Shown here piece by piece: positions 26,219 through 33,986 of a stretch of 64,000 nucleotides of DNA. The notes beneath the pieces were generated by a model. That model had not been told where the DNA came from. It worked only from the letters and a program-made list of their open reading frames with translations, and did no database searches. The DNA is from Micromonospora echinospora (GTDB lineage: Bacteria > Actinomycetota > Actinomycetes > Mycobacteriales > Micromonosporaceae). Location of the stretch: NCBI RefSeq assembly GCF_900091495.1, contig NZ_LT607413.1, positions 7,145,001 through 7,209,000 of the forward strand, given 5' to 3'. Within the stretch, counting starts at the first letter, position 1; the number at the start of each line of letters is the position of its first letter. A program made the position numbers and the translations under genes.

Positions 26219-26851
26219 TCACCCGGCGGCCTCCACCAGTGCCGGGTGCCGGGGGTCGTCGACACGGACCACCACGTCGGCGAAGGACTCCGGGGCGACC
26301 TCCTCGGCGTAGCGGGCGAAGGCGGGCAGGGTCCACGCCTGCTCGGGATCGGTCCGCCGGCGCAGCGCGGCCGCCGAGAGCACCAGGTGGACGGTGAGGT
26401 CGAAGGGCAGCCCGCCGCCGAGCAGCAGTGGGCCGCTGACCAGGACCACGCCGCCAGGTGGGAGACGCACGTACCCGGCCCGGCTGGCCCGGTCGGTGCC
26501 AGCGTCCCAGAGCGAGGGCAGCAACTGGCCGGTGCCGTCGGGACCGGCCGGATCCAGCACCTCGCGGCGCAGCCCCACCTCGTCGAACCAGCCGAGGTAG
26601 TAGGTGTCGGGGTTGGTCCGGCCGTGTTCCAGGCGGACCGAGGCCGGCCGCAGGAAGTCGGTGGTGCGGACGTGCAGCACCGGGCGACCGGCGGCGCGCA
26701 GCGGGTCGACCAGCGCCTCGGCCAGCACGTCCGGGGCGGCGGCGGGCGGGCCGTCCACCGCGACCCGTAGGCGTCCGGCGACCGGGGTGCCGACCAGCCG
26801 GTCGGTCAACGCGACGACGAGCCGTTCGGGTGAGATGGGTCGGATCCGCAT
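26219..26851 (-). CDS. Uridine-kinase-like protein lacking the P-loop
   Basis: 210 residues with the layout of actinobacterial uridine-kinase-family proteins: RVAVDGP at the P-loop position, VRTTDFLRPASVR, RTNPDTYYLGWFD, VVLVSGPLL. The P-loop reads DGPPAAAPD, so the GxxxxGK(S/T) lysine and glycine are absent and phosphoryl transfer by the usual route is unlikely. It may be a degenerate enzyme or bind another ligand. Start ATG 26851 is the only good in-frame start near the conserved N-terminus. Confidence 0.7.
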   Translation of the reverse strand: MRIRPISPERLVVALTDRLVGTPVAGRLRVAVDGPPAAAPDVLAEALVDPLRAAGRPVLHVRTTDFLRPASVRLEHGRTNPDTYYLGWFDEVGLRREVLDPAGPDGTGQLLPSLWDAGTDRASRAGYVRLPPGGVVLVSGPLLLGGGLPFDLTVHLVLSAAALRRRTDPEQAWTLPAFARYAEEVAPESFADVVVRVDDPRHPALVEAAG

Positions 26852-26983
26852 CCGACCATGGTGCCGGACCGGACCGGGGCAGACCCGGGGACGGCTCGAC
26901 GGAGCCGACGGCCTCGACGGAGCCGGACGGCCCCGACGGATGCGGTCCGCCGGACCGGACCCACGTCGATCGCTGCGGCCGAC

Positions 26984-27047
26984 GCAGGTGGACGCCGTCA
27001 GCCGGTGCGGTCCGGCGCAGGCGGACGGCCTCAGCCGGTGCGGTCGA
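26984..27047. repeat. 31-base direct repeat at a gene end
   Basis: Two copies (26984-27014 and 27017-27047, period 33, about 26 of 31 bases equal) both contain TCAGCCGGTGCGGTC. The right copy contains the stop codon and last codons of the winged-helix gene ending at 27031; the left copy lies just beyond it. Confidence 0.65.
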
Positions 27048-27639
27048 CGGTGACCCGGGCGTCGTCGGCGAGCCGGTAACCGACCCCGTAGACCGTGGTG
27101 ACCAGGGGGACGTCCACCCCGACCTTGCCGCGCAGCCGCCGGACGTGCACGTCGACGGTGCGCACCCCGGCGTGTTCGTACCCCCAGACGGCGTTGAGCA
27201 GTTGCAGCCGGGTGAAGACCCGTCGGGGATGGGCGACCAGGTGCAGCAGCAGGTCGAACTCCAGCCGGGTCAGGGGCAGCGGCTCCCCGTCGCGCAGCAC
27301 CGACCGGGAGGCGGCGAGGATGTGCAGCGCCGGCACGGTGGGCGCGGCCGGGGGACGGGACGACGACCGGCCGGCCGGGACGGGGTCCGGTCGCCGCTCT
27401 GGCGCGGGGCCGGTGGTGACGATTCCCTCCCCCCGCTCCAGCAGTTCCCGAGCCGCCTCGAGCAACCGGCGGGCGGGCGGGGTCAGCGCCTCCTCGGAGG
27501 CCAGCGGGATGGACAGGGTCACGGTGAGGACCGGGGCCGCTGTGCTGGAGGGACGACGTTGCCCGGCGGGAGGACGACCGGGGACCACGGGCTGGGACGT
27601 ATGCCATCCGGCGCGCGACGAGGCGGGGCTGACCGACAT
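27031..27639 (-). CDS. OmpR-type winged-helix protein without receiver (copy 2)
   Basis: 202 residues. The C-terminal 85 residues are an OmpR/PhoB DNA-binding winged helix (LTRLEFDLLLHLVAHPRRVF, RTVDVHVRRLRGKVG, TTVYGVGYRL). There is no phospho-receiver; instead residues about 37-80 form a small beta-alpha-beta-like region shared with the paralogue upstream. AAGGAGG precedes the ATG. The targets are unknown. It follows its paralogue by 262 bases with its own probable promoter in a locally AT-richer gap. Confidence 0.85.
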   Translation of the reverse strand: MSVSPASSRAGWHTSQPVVPGRPPAGQRRPSSTAAPVLTVTLSIPLASEEALTPPARRLLEAARELLERGEGIVTTGPAPERRPDPVPAGRSSSRPPAAPTVPALHILAASRSVLRDGEPLPLTRLEFDLLLHLVAHPRRVFTRLQLLNAVWGYEHAGVRTVDVHVRRLRGKVGVDVPLVTTVYGVGYRLADDARVTVDRTG

Positions 27640-27901
27640 GGTCCTCCTTGGCTGGTCCAGTGTCTCCCCACGGCCCGGGAACGCTCTTGTGATCGATATT
27701 TCCCGGTCCCTGTACGAGAATCAAGGGCGGCCGTGTTGCTGGAATGTGACAATCGGCGAACGCATCGGAGCCGACCGCTCGCTCTGCGTACGGCGCTTGA
27801 TGATTACAGCAGAAGCGCCGGGATGACCCGATGCGGGGGTACCCTGCGGCTTTCACATCCTTATGGCGGCGCTTGGGGAGATCCGGCCCGGCCGGCGAGG
27901 C

Positions 27902-28477
27902 TCAGTGGTCGCGGTCGATGAGCACCGGGGCGTCGTCGGCGAGCCGGTAGCCGACACCGTGGACGGTGGTCACCAGCGGGACGTCGTCGCCGACCTTGGC
28001 GCGCAGGCGACGCACGTGCACGTCCACCGTTCGGGTGACGGAGTGTTCGTGGCCCCAGACACCGGCCAACAGCTGCCGCCGGGTGAAGACGCGACGCGGG
28101 TGCTCGGCGAGGAAGAGCAGCAGGTCGAACTCGATACGGGTCAGGCCCACCGGTCGGGAGCCCCGGCGCGCGTTCCGCGCGGCGACCGAGAGGACCAGGG
28201 TGTCCGGCCCGGACCGACGGGGTCGGGGCGCCGGTTCCGGGTGGGGCACCACCACGGCGGGGACGGCCGGCGCCGGACGGTCCGGCTCCGCCCCGTGCAC
28301 CCGCAGGACCCCCTCGCCGGTCGCGGCCAACTCGTTGAGGAGCTCGACCAGGCGAGGGGTCACCGCACCGGGTGCGACGTCGACGGTGATGGTCACCAGT
28401 GGCGTCGCCCGGGGTCGCGGCGGTGCGACCAGACGGGGCGCCGGGTACGGATGCGCGGACGTGGCGAAGACGGACAT
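27902..28477 (-). CDS. OmpR-type winged-helix protein without receiver (copy 1)
   Basis: 191 residues, close paralogue of the protein at 27031-27639: the DNA-binding domains share RRVFTR, RTVDVHVRRLR, DVPLVTT and GVGYRLADDA. Again there is no receiver domain but a short N-terminal region (LVTITVDV to GEGVLRVHG) common to both. GGGAGG precedes the ATG. It begins 46 bases after the rhodanese gene, so it is probably in the sulfur operon. It may regulate that operon; this is inference. Confidence 0.85.
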   Translation of the reverse strand: MSVFATSAHPYPAPRLVAPPRPRATPLVTITVDVAPGAVTPRLVELLNELAATGEGVLRVHGAEPDRPAPAVPAVVVPHPEPAPRPRRSGPDTLVLSVAARNARRGSRPVGLTRIEFDLLLFLAEHPRRVFTRRQLLAGVWGHEHSVTRTVDVHVRRLRAKVGDDVPLVTTVHGVGYRLADDAPVLIDRDH

Positions 28478-28523
28478 GCTGCCTCCCGGTTCAGGGTGCC
28501 GCGCGACGCGCCGTGGTCGGCGG

Positions 28524-29066
28524 TCAGAGCGGCGTGGGTCGGACTGCCACCGGCGCGACGGATGACGCCGGCGGTTTCAGGACGGTCGGGCCGAGCGTGG
28601 GTAGTCCGGCGATGGACCAGGCGGCGAAGCCGCCGACGACGTCGGTGGCGCGGTGCAGGCCGATCTCCTGCAACGCGGCTGCGGCCAGCGACGAGGTGTA
28701 GCCCTCCTGGCAGAGGACGACGACGCACAGGTCGTAGTCGACGACCTGTGGCAGCCGTGCGGCGCACCGCGGGTCGAAGCGCCACTCGAGGACGTTGCGT
28801 TCGACGGCCAGCGCGCCCGGGACGGTGCCGTGCGCGGCACGCTGGGCGGCCGGGCGGATGTCGACCAGCAGCGCGCCGCGACGGTGGGCCAGATGGGCCC
28901 CCTCCGGGTCGAGCCGGCGCAGCCGCGTCCGGGCGTCGGCGAGGATCTCGTCGATCCCCCGGGAGCCCGGGGGCGGGGCGACGGCCGGGCCGGCGGGCAG
29001 CGTGCCGGAGGGGTCGGGACGCGTCACGGTGGACGGGCCGGGCGGACAGTGACGGGTCGGGTGCAT
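28524..29066 (-). CDS. Rhodanese-like domain protein
   Basis: 180 residues with one rhodanese domain (about 40-165): LLVDIRPAAQRAAHG for the N-terminal strand, and the active loop CQEGYTSS with the catalytic cysteine. Such proteins carry persulfide sulfur between donors and acceptors. The ATG at 29066 follows GGAGG by seven bases. It lies 62 bases after the cysteine-dioxygenase-like gene; together they fit oxidation or removal of excess cysteine and sulfide. Confidence 0.88.
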   Translation of the reverse strand: MHPTRHCPPGPSTVTRPDPSGTLPAGPAVAPPPGSRGIDEILADARTRLRRLDPEGAHLAHRRGALLVDIRPAAQRAAHGTVPGALAVERNVLEWRFDPRCAARLPQVVDYDLCVVVLCQEGYTSSLAAAALQEIGLHRATDVVGGFAAWSIAGLPTLGPTVLKPPASSVAPVAVRPTPL

Positions 29067-29128
29067 CGTGGGTCCTCCGGTACGACGGGAGTCGCGGACG
29101 CCGGGGCGGGCGACGGGGTTCAGGGCCC

Positions 29129-29572
29129 TCACCAGGCGACGCCGGCGCGGGCGACCTCGGCGACCCGGAGTCGGCCGTCGGTGAGGTGGTAGCGGGTCAT
29201 CCGGTGCAGGGCGGGGCGGTAGACGTGCAGGCTCACCGCCGGCTGGTCACCCCGGTTGGTCACGCGGTGCACGTGTCGCGGGCCGAACCGGCGGCCGGTC
29301 CCTGCGCCGAGCGCATGGGGGCGCAGGCTACCACCGGAGACGACCTCCTCGGTCAGGGTGCCGGAGACCACCAAGAAGGCGCCGGCGGAACCGCCGTGGT
29401 CGTGCAGGTCGGTGCCCTGCCCAGGGAGCCAGGTGAGCAGCCAGACCTCGTGGTCCGGCCCGGACGCGAGCCGGGAGTACCACCGCTCGACGGGGTCGAA
29501 GCGGACCGGCGGTCGCGACGCGGCGTGCCGGCGGGCGACGGCGAGCAGGTCCGTTTCGTGCGGACGGTGCAT
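29129..29572 (-). CDS. Cysteine dioxygenase-type cupin
   Basis: 147-residue cupin of the cysteine dioxygenase type I family, which oxidises cysteine to cysteine sulfinate at a three-histidine iron. The first two ligands are in DLHDHGGSAGAF and the third in GPRHVHRVTN. Shorter than the mammalian enzyme, as is usual in bacteria. ATG 29572 follows GAGGA. Its promoter region holds a palindrome at 29618. Neighbouring rhodanese gene supports a thiol role; the exact thiol substrate is not certain. Confidence 0.85.
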   Translation of the reverse strand: MHRPHETDLLAVARRHAASRPPVRFDPVERWYSRLASGPDHEVWLLTWLPGQGTDLHDHGGSAGAFLVVSGTLTEEVVSGGSLRPHALGAGTGRRFGPRHVHRVTNRGDQPAVSLHVYRPALHRMTRYHLTDGRLRVAEVARAGVAW

Positions 29573-29617
29573 GGCGGATCCTCGTGACGCTGGGCGACGG
29601 AAGCGCACCCAGAATAA

Positions 29618-29634
29618 CCGCTAAAACCTAGCGG
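29618..29634. promoter_or_regulatory. Palindromic operator candidate (sulfur operon)
   Basis: CCGCTAAAACCTAGCGG: perfect six-base arms around five bases, in a locally AT-rich stretch 46-62 bases before the cysteine-dioxygenase ATG. Position and symmetry fit a dimeric repressor over the promoter. Confidence 0.55.
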
Positions 29635-29681
29635 ATTAGTATGCTTTCCCAAGTGTTGGGACGGCGCTCGCGGAGGGGCTG

Positions 29682-29744
29682 AGGTGTTTGCAGGGGACCC
29701 CTCCTCGACAAAAAGCGGTAACAGGGGACCCCTGCTACCACCCC
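29682..29744. repeat. Dispersed ~60-base palindromic element, copy A
   Basis: GCAGGGGACCCC, a central A-run (ACAAAAAGCGGTAACA), then GGGGACCCCTGCTACCACC. The two arms are each nearly self-palindromic and complement each other. It sits beyond the end of the cupin gene at 29791 and could terminate it. Related copies are at 38353, 49361 and 63380. Confidence 0.75.
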
Positions 29745-29790
29745 ACCCGTCCCACGCCACGCCACCCCGCCCCGCCCAACCGCCGCGCCG

Positions 29791-30168
29791 TCAGCGTCGA
29801 ACCGGTGGCTCCACCCGGTAGCCGGGCACCGAGGGCCAGCGGACGGTGACCAGCACCGACTCCTGCTCGGCGTACCAGGAGTGGTCGACGCCCCGGCCCC
29901 AGAGCACGTAGTCACCGGGCTCGCGCAACAGGACGGTCCGATCCGGCAACTCCACCCGGAAGGCTCCGCTGACCAGCACCAGCAGGGCGGTACGGCTCTC
30001 GTCGGTCGCCCACCGGGACCGGCTCTCCCCCGCCGTGTGCACCCCCCACTTCACCTCCACGTCGGTGCTGTGGCGCGGATGCCCGGCGGGCATGAAGTGG
30101 CCCAGCAGCCAGCCGCCGTCCCCGGCCCCGTCCACGCCCGCGTTGCCCACGTACACGCTCTCGTTCAT
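29791..30168 (-). CDS. Single-domain cupin protein
   Basis: 125-residue cupin: WGVHTAGESRSRW, ALLVLVSGAFRVELPD and EPGDYVLWGRGVDHSW outline the double-stranded beta-helix with histidine ligands. Relatives are sometimes mislabelled as signal peptidase. Function unknown. Start uncertain: ATG 30168 has GGGGAGG only two bases away, and a TTG at 30186 is possible. Divergent from the ankyrin gene across about 60 bases. Confidence 0.75.
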   Translation of the reverse strand: MNESVYVGNAGVDGAGDGGWLLGHFMPAGHPRHSTDVEVKWGVHTAGESRSRWATDESRTALLVLVSGAFRVELPDRTVLLREPGDYVLWGRGVDHSWYAEQESVLVTVRWPSVPGYRVEPPVRR

Positions 30169-30215
30169 GTCCTCCCCGTCCGTCAAGGCGCAGCAGGTTA
30201 ACAGCCCGGCGTGAC

Positions 30216-30221
30216 TAGGCT
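30216..30221 (+). promoter_or_regulatory. -10 box of leaderless ankyrin-gene mRNA
   Basis: TAGGCT, six bases before the GTG at 30228, with no ribosome site. Confidence 0.5.
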
Positions 30222-30227
30222 GGTGCG

Positions 30228-30620
30228 GTGACCGACGAACTCGACGACGAGACCCTCGCCTTCGCCCACCGGATGTTCGACCTGGCCCGGGGCGGCGTCA
30301 CCGGGGAGCTGGCCGGACAGGTCGACGCCGGGTTGCCGGTCAATCTGACCAACGGCAAGGGCGACACACTGCTCATCCTCGCGGCGTACCACGCCCACCC
30401 GGAGACGGTGGCCGCCCTGCTGGCCCGGGGCGCCGACCCCGGCCGTACCAACGACCGGGGGCAGACCGCGCTCGCCGCCGCCGTGTTCCGGAAGAACGCC
30501 CCGGCCGTCCGGGCGCTGCTCGACGCGGGCGCGGACCCGGATCACGGCAGCCCGTCGGCGACGGAGACCGCCCGCTTCTTCGACCTGCCGGAGATGCTGG
30601 CGCTACTCGGCCGCGAGTGA
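30228..30620 (+). CDS. Ankyrin repeat protein
   Basis: 130 residues, about three ankyrin repeats (GDTLLILAAYHAHPETVAAL, GQTALAAAVFRKNAPAVRAL and flanks). Cytosolic, no signal peptide. Such small bacterial ankyrin proteins mediate protein contacts; in some bacteria they accompany catalases. Partner here unknown. GTG start, probably leaderless. The stop overlaps the next start (GTGA). Confidence 0.88.
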   Translation: MTDELDDETLAFAHRMFDLARGGVTGELAGQVDAGLPVNLTNGKGDTLLILAAYHAHPETVAALLARGADPGRTNDRGQTALAAAVFRKNAPAVRALLDAGADPDHGSPSATETARFFDLPEMLALLGRE

Positions 30621-31627
30621 ACCGTCGCGGCGGCGGCACGGCGGGGCGCGCACCCGGTATACAGGAGACCGTGGAGGATCCCCTGCCCGAACAGATGCGC
30701 GTCGCCGCCGGGGCGTTGCTGGCCGCCCTCGACGGCCCGGCGCGCACCCGCGTCGCCCGTCCCTTCGACGACGACGCCCGCCGCCGCCTGGAGTACCGGC
30801 CGCGTCCCCGGGCCGGGGTCTGCCTGGCCGACCTCGACCGGGCCGGCCGCAAGGCCACCCACCGCCTGCTCGCCACCGCGCTGAGTCCGCACGCGTACGC
30901 CCAGGCCATGGCGATCATGTCCCTGGAGGAGGTGCTCGACCGGGCGGAGGGATGGCGTCGGGGCCGGCACAGCGATGACTACTGGGTGGCCGTCTTCGGC
31001 GATCCGGCGCGCGACGACCGGTGGTCCTGGCGGGTGGAGGGACACCACCTGTCGGTCAGCATGACCGTGGTGGACGACCAGGTCGCCGCCGCTCCCCTTT
31101 TCCTGGGCGCGAACCCCGCCGCGGTCCGGCACGCCGGGCGGACGATCTCCCGGCCCCTCGCCGCCGAGGAGGACCTCGCGCGGGCCCTGCTGGACGCGAT
31201 GGGCGCGTCCGCCCGGGCCGCCGCCGTCGTGGACGACCACGCCCCCGACGACATCATCAGCGCCACCCGCGCGACCGCGCCCGGACGCATCGACCCGCTC
31301 GGCGTGCCCGCCAGCCGGCTCGGGCCCACCGGGCGGGCGCTTCTCGACCAACTGGTCGCCCTCTACCTGGACCGGCTCCCGCCGGAACTGGCCGCCCGGG
31401 AGGCCCGCCGGCTCGACGGTGGCGAGCTGCACTTCGCCTGGGCCGGACCGACCGGACCCGGGCTCCGGCACTACTACCGGGTGCAGGGCGAGGACCTGCT
31501 GATCGAGTACGACAACACCGCCGCCGACGGCAACCACGCGCACACCGTGCTGCGCCGCCCGTCGGCCGACTTCGGCGCGGACCTGCTCGCCGCCCACCAC
31601 GCCGAGGCCCACCACCACGACGGCTGA
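30617..31627 (+). CDS. DUF3500 family protein
   Basis: 336 residues. The DUF3500 pattern is clear: ATALSPHAYAQAMAIMSLEE, YWVAVFGDP, WSWRVEGHHLSVSMTVVD, LHFAWAGPTGPGLRHYYRVQ and LLIEYDNT. Function unknown. The GTG at 30617 overlaps the ankyrin stop; a GTG at 30671 with AGGAG three bases upstream would remove 18 low-complexity residues and is possible. Its stop lies five bases from the stop of the convergent methyltransferase gene. C-terminus is histidine rich (HHAEAHHHD). Confidence 0.85.
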   Translation: MNRRGGGTAGRAPGIQETVEDPLPEQMRVAAGALLAALDGPARTRVARPFDDDARRRLEYRPRPRAGVCLADLDRAGRKATHRLLATALSPHAYAQAMAIMSLEEVLDRAEGWRRGRHSDDYWVAVFGDPARDDRWSWRVEGHHLSVSMTVVDDQVAAAPLFLGANPAAVRHAGRTISRPLAAEEDLARALLDAMGASARAAAVVDDHAPDDIISATRATAPGRIDPLGVPASRLGPTGRALLDQLVALYLDRLPPELAAREARRLDGGELHFAWAGPTGPGLRHYYRVQGEDLLIEYDNTAADGNHAHTVLRRPSADFGADLLAAHHAEAHHHDG

Positions 31628-31632
31628 GCCGC

Positions 31633-32409
31633 TCAGTCCGGCTTGACGACCTCGATCAGGAAGCGTCGGGCGTGGGCGACGAACTCCCCCTCGGCCTCGA
31701 TCCGCTCGTGCAGGCGGCGCAACTGTGGGCGGTACCGGTCCACGGTGAAGTCCGGAACCGTCCAGACCACCTTGCGCAGGAAGTAGACCACCGCCGCGAT
31801 GTCGCGGAAGACCGTCCGCAGGGTGGCCGTCCGCAGGTCGACCACGCGCAGCCCGGCGGCCCGGGCCGCCGCGGCGGCCACCTCCGGTCGTTGGCTGTCC
31901 CGCGGCGGACGAGGGCCGACGAACGCCTCGGACAGTTCCCGGACCGTGCCGGCGCCGATCTGCTGGGAGAGGTACCGTCCGCCGGGGCGCAGCACCCGGG
32001 CCACCTCGGGCCACCAGGTGTGCACCGGGTGCCGGCTGGTCACCAGGTCGAACGCGGCGTCCCGGAAGGGCAGCGGTGGCCGGTCGGCGACGGCGACCAC
32101 GCTCGCGCCCAGGCCGCGTAACGTCCGGCGGGCGACCTCGACGTTGGGCGGCCACGCCTCGGTGGCGACCAGCAGGCGGGGTGGGCGGGGTATCCCGGCG
32201 AGCACCTCACCACCGCCGGTGTCGAGGTCGAGCGCCGCCCCGGCGTCCGCCATCCGGTCGGCCAGCAGGGCGGCGTAACCCCAGGGGGCACGTTCCTCGC
32301 TGGCCCTACCGTGCAGCCAGGAGAAGTCCCATCCCTGGACGGGGACGGCGGCACCCTCGGTCACCAGCTCGTCGAAGTCGGTGGTGGACACCCGGGCAGT
32401 CTCGGCCAT
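31633..32409 (-). CDS. Class I SAM-dependent methyltransferase
   Basis: 258 residues with a Rossmann-type methyltransferase core: motif I ALDLDTGGGEVLAGI, acidic loop VATEAWPPNVEVARR, FDLVTSRHPVHTWWPEVARV, and LRPGGRYLSQQIG. Substrate unknown. ATG 32409 is preferred to a TTG at 32427. Convergent and nearly abutting the DUF3500 gene. Confidence 0.88.
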   Translation of the reverse strand: MAETARVSTTDFDELVTEGAAVPVQGWDFSWLHGRASEERAPWGYAALLADRMADAGAALDLDTGGGEVLAGIPRPPRLLVATEAWPPNVEVARRTLRGLGASVVAVADRPPLPFRDAAFDLVTSRHPVHTWWPEVARVLRPGGRYLSQQIGAGTVRELSEAFVGPRPPRDSQRPEVAAAAARAAGLRVVDLRTATLRTVFRDIAAVVYFLRKVVWTVPDFTVDRYRPQLRRLHERIEAEGEFVAHARRFLIEVVKPD

Positions 32410-32437
32410 CCGGGCCGGCTCCGACAACGGGTTTCCG

Positions 32438-32495
32438 CCCCGCCCGGGCGGTGGCGGTGCTCACCACGGCCCCGCCCGGGCGGTGGCGGTGCTCA
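32438..32495. repeat. 26-base direct repeat at a gene end
   Basis: A 26-base unit, CCCCGCCCGGGCGGTGGCGG plus six bases, occurs at 32438-32463 and 32470-32495, identical, 32 bases apart. The right copy contains the DUF2231 stop codon. Each unit holds the palindrome CCGCCCGGGCGG, so the pair may terminate transcription. Confidence 0.7.
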
Positions 32496-33005
32496 GTTCA
32501 CCGGACGGGTGGCGGGACGGGTCAGCTCCACGGTGGACCCGGTCACGGCGCCGAGCGACTCCAGGCCGCCGGCCTCGACGCGACCCCGGTCGAAGACCCG
32601 CACCAGGTGCGCCCCGAGGGCCACCCCGAGCGCGCCCACCCCGAGCGCGACCAGCTCGGTGACGAACAGCGCGACGGAGGCCCCCCGCCGTGGCGCGTCG
32701 GCCCGGACCAGACAGGTCACCACGAAGATCGCCGCCATCGCGACGTTGACCACGTTGAAGCTGATCGCGGCGCGACGGGTGCGACCGGCCGGCACGTCCC
32801 ACAGGTCGACCATGCCGGCGACCCCGGTCATCGCGGCGGCGACCAACGCCGCCACCGACGTCCAGTAGCCCACCTCACCGAGGAAGGCCGGCCCGCCCGC
32901 GAGGTCGAACAGGTCGAACAGGGTCGCGCAGACGAAGAGTCCGAACGGGAACGTCACCAGCATGGGTTGGATCGGGTGGCCGTGCACCCTCAGTCGGCTC
33001 TGCAT
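32493..33005 (-). CDS. DUF2231 membrane protein
   Basis: 170 residues with four hydrophobic segments; the opening LRVHGHPIQPMLVTFPFGLF is the DUF2231 hallmark (HGHPIHP-type motif). Function unknown; often found in stress or respiratory contexts. GGGGAGGGG precedes the ATG. A GTTT-N15-GGGTAG promoter lies 36-60 bases upstream. Confidence 0.88.
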   Translation of the reverse strand: MQSRLRVHGHPIQPMLVTFPFGLFVCATLFDLFDLAGGPAFLGEVGYWTSVAALVAAAMTGVAGMVDLWDVPAGRTRRAAISFNVVNVAMAAIFVVTCLVRADAPRRGASVALFVTELVALGVGALGVALGAHLVRVFDRGRVEAGGLESLGAVTGSTVELTRPATRPVN

Positions 33006-33040
33006 GTCCCCTCCCCCGGCTCGGCTGCGATCCCGGGTTG

Positions 33041-33065
33041 CTACCCGGGCGCCGCACGACGAAAC
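33041..33065 (-). promoter_or_regulatory. SigF/SigB-type promoter (DUF2231 gene)
   Basis: Minus strand GTTT, 15 bases, GGGTAG. It fits in the 62-base gap between DUF2231 and the preceding GAF-ANTAR stop, giving a leader of about 30 bases. Confidence 0.7.
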
Positions 33066-33067
33066 GA

Positions 33068-33808
33068 TCAGGCCCCCCGGGACCGGGAGACGGTGACCAC
33101 CAGCCGCTCGGCGACCTCCCGTAACGGGATGGAGAGCGCCGAGGCGGCGCTGCGCAGCACCTGGAGCGCCTCCGGCGCGGGACAGCCCCGCTGGGTCATG
33201 ATGACACCGATGGCCTGCCCGACCACACCCTCCTGGAGGAGACTTTCGTCGATCTCGTCGGCCAGCGCCGTCCGTCTCGCCCGGCCACGCACCCCGGCCA
33301 GCAGCAACCCGGCGTGTTCGGCCAGGAGCATGGCGGTGAGCTGACGTCGCGCGGTCAGCGCGTCCGGCGTGTCGGCGTACAGGTTGATCGCGCCGATGAC
33401 GTGGTCGTCGACGTCCACCGGCGCGGCGAGCACCCCCCGGACGCCGAGGGTCCGGGCCCGCGCCGTCCAGGCCGGCCAGCGCTCCTCCGTGGCGAGGTCG
33501 GCGGAGAGGACCATCTCCCGGCGGTGGACGGCGCTCATCGCCGGGGAGTCGGGGCCGTGCCCGAGGTCGTCCAGTTCGGCCAGGCGCGGGTCCGAGGCGG
33601 CCACGCCGGCCGGTTCACCGGCCCGCAGCGCGGTGAACCCGCACCAGGTCACCCCCGGCACCGCGTCCCGGGCAACGGTGACCAGCCGGGTCAGCGCCTC
33701 GTCGAAGTCGGTGGTGTCGAGTAGGGCGGCGGTCAGTTCGCGCAGCAGCGCTGCGGTCTCCAACACGCCCAGGTTCTCCGTTACCGGTTCGTGTGTCTCC
33801 AGGTTCAC
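33068..33808 (-). CDS. GAF-ANTAR regulatory protein
   Basis: 246 residues: a GAF sensor domain (about 25-175; VTWCGFTALRAGEPAGVAAS, VRGVLAAPVDVDDHVIGAIN) followed by an ANTAR RNA-binding three-helix domain (about 185-240; LLQEGVVGQAIGVIMTQRGC). ANTAR proteins bind paired hairpins in nascent mRNA and prevent termination. The signal and target RNA are unknown. A SigF-type promoter lies upstream, suggesting a stress role. Confidence 0.9.
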   Translation of the reverse strand: MNLETHEPVTENLGVLETAALLRELTAALLDTTDFDEALTRLVTVARDAVPGVTWCGFTALRAGEPAGVAASDPRLAELDDLGHGPDSPAMSAVHRREMVLSADLATEERWPAWTARARTLGVRGVLAAPVDVDDHVIGAINLYADTPDALTARRQLTAMLLAEHAGLLLAGVRGRARRTALADEIDESLLQEGVVGQAIGVIMTQRGCPAPEALQVLRSAASALSIPLREVAERLVVTVSRSRGA

Positions 33809-33906
33809 CGGGGCGCAGCCTCCGTCGCGACCGCGCCGGACGCGGCTCCCCGTACCGCCAGCATCCTCATGTTCCCTCGTCTCACCGACTCAACGGACCC
33901 GCCCTA

Positions 33907-33932
33907 CTACCCCTGGGAACCCGTCCCGAAAC
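33907..33932 (-). promoter_or_regulatory. SigF/SigB-type promoter (GAF-ANTAR gene)
   Basis: Minus strand GTTT, 16 bases, GGGTAG; the -10 ends 98 bases before the ATG at 33808. Confidence 0.65.
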
Positions 33933-33942
33933 GGGGTAAAGC

Positions 33943-33980
33943 GGGCCCCTCCCGACGTGGGCACATGTCGGGAGGGGCCC
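33943..33980 (-). terminator. Terminator after secA2
   Basis: GGGCCCCTCCCGAC and GTCGGGAGGGGCCC form a perfect 14-pair stem around a ten-base loop, starting six bases past the secA2 stop. Confidence 0.75.
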
Positions 33981-33986
33981 GGCGGG

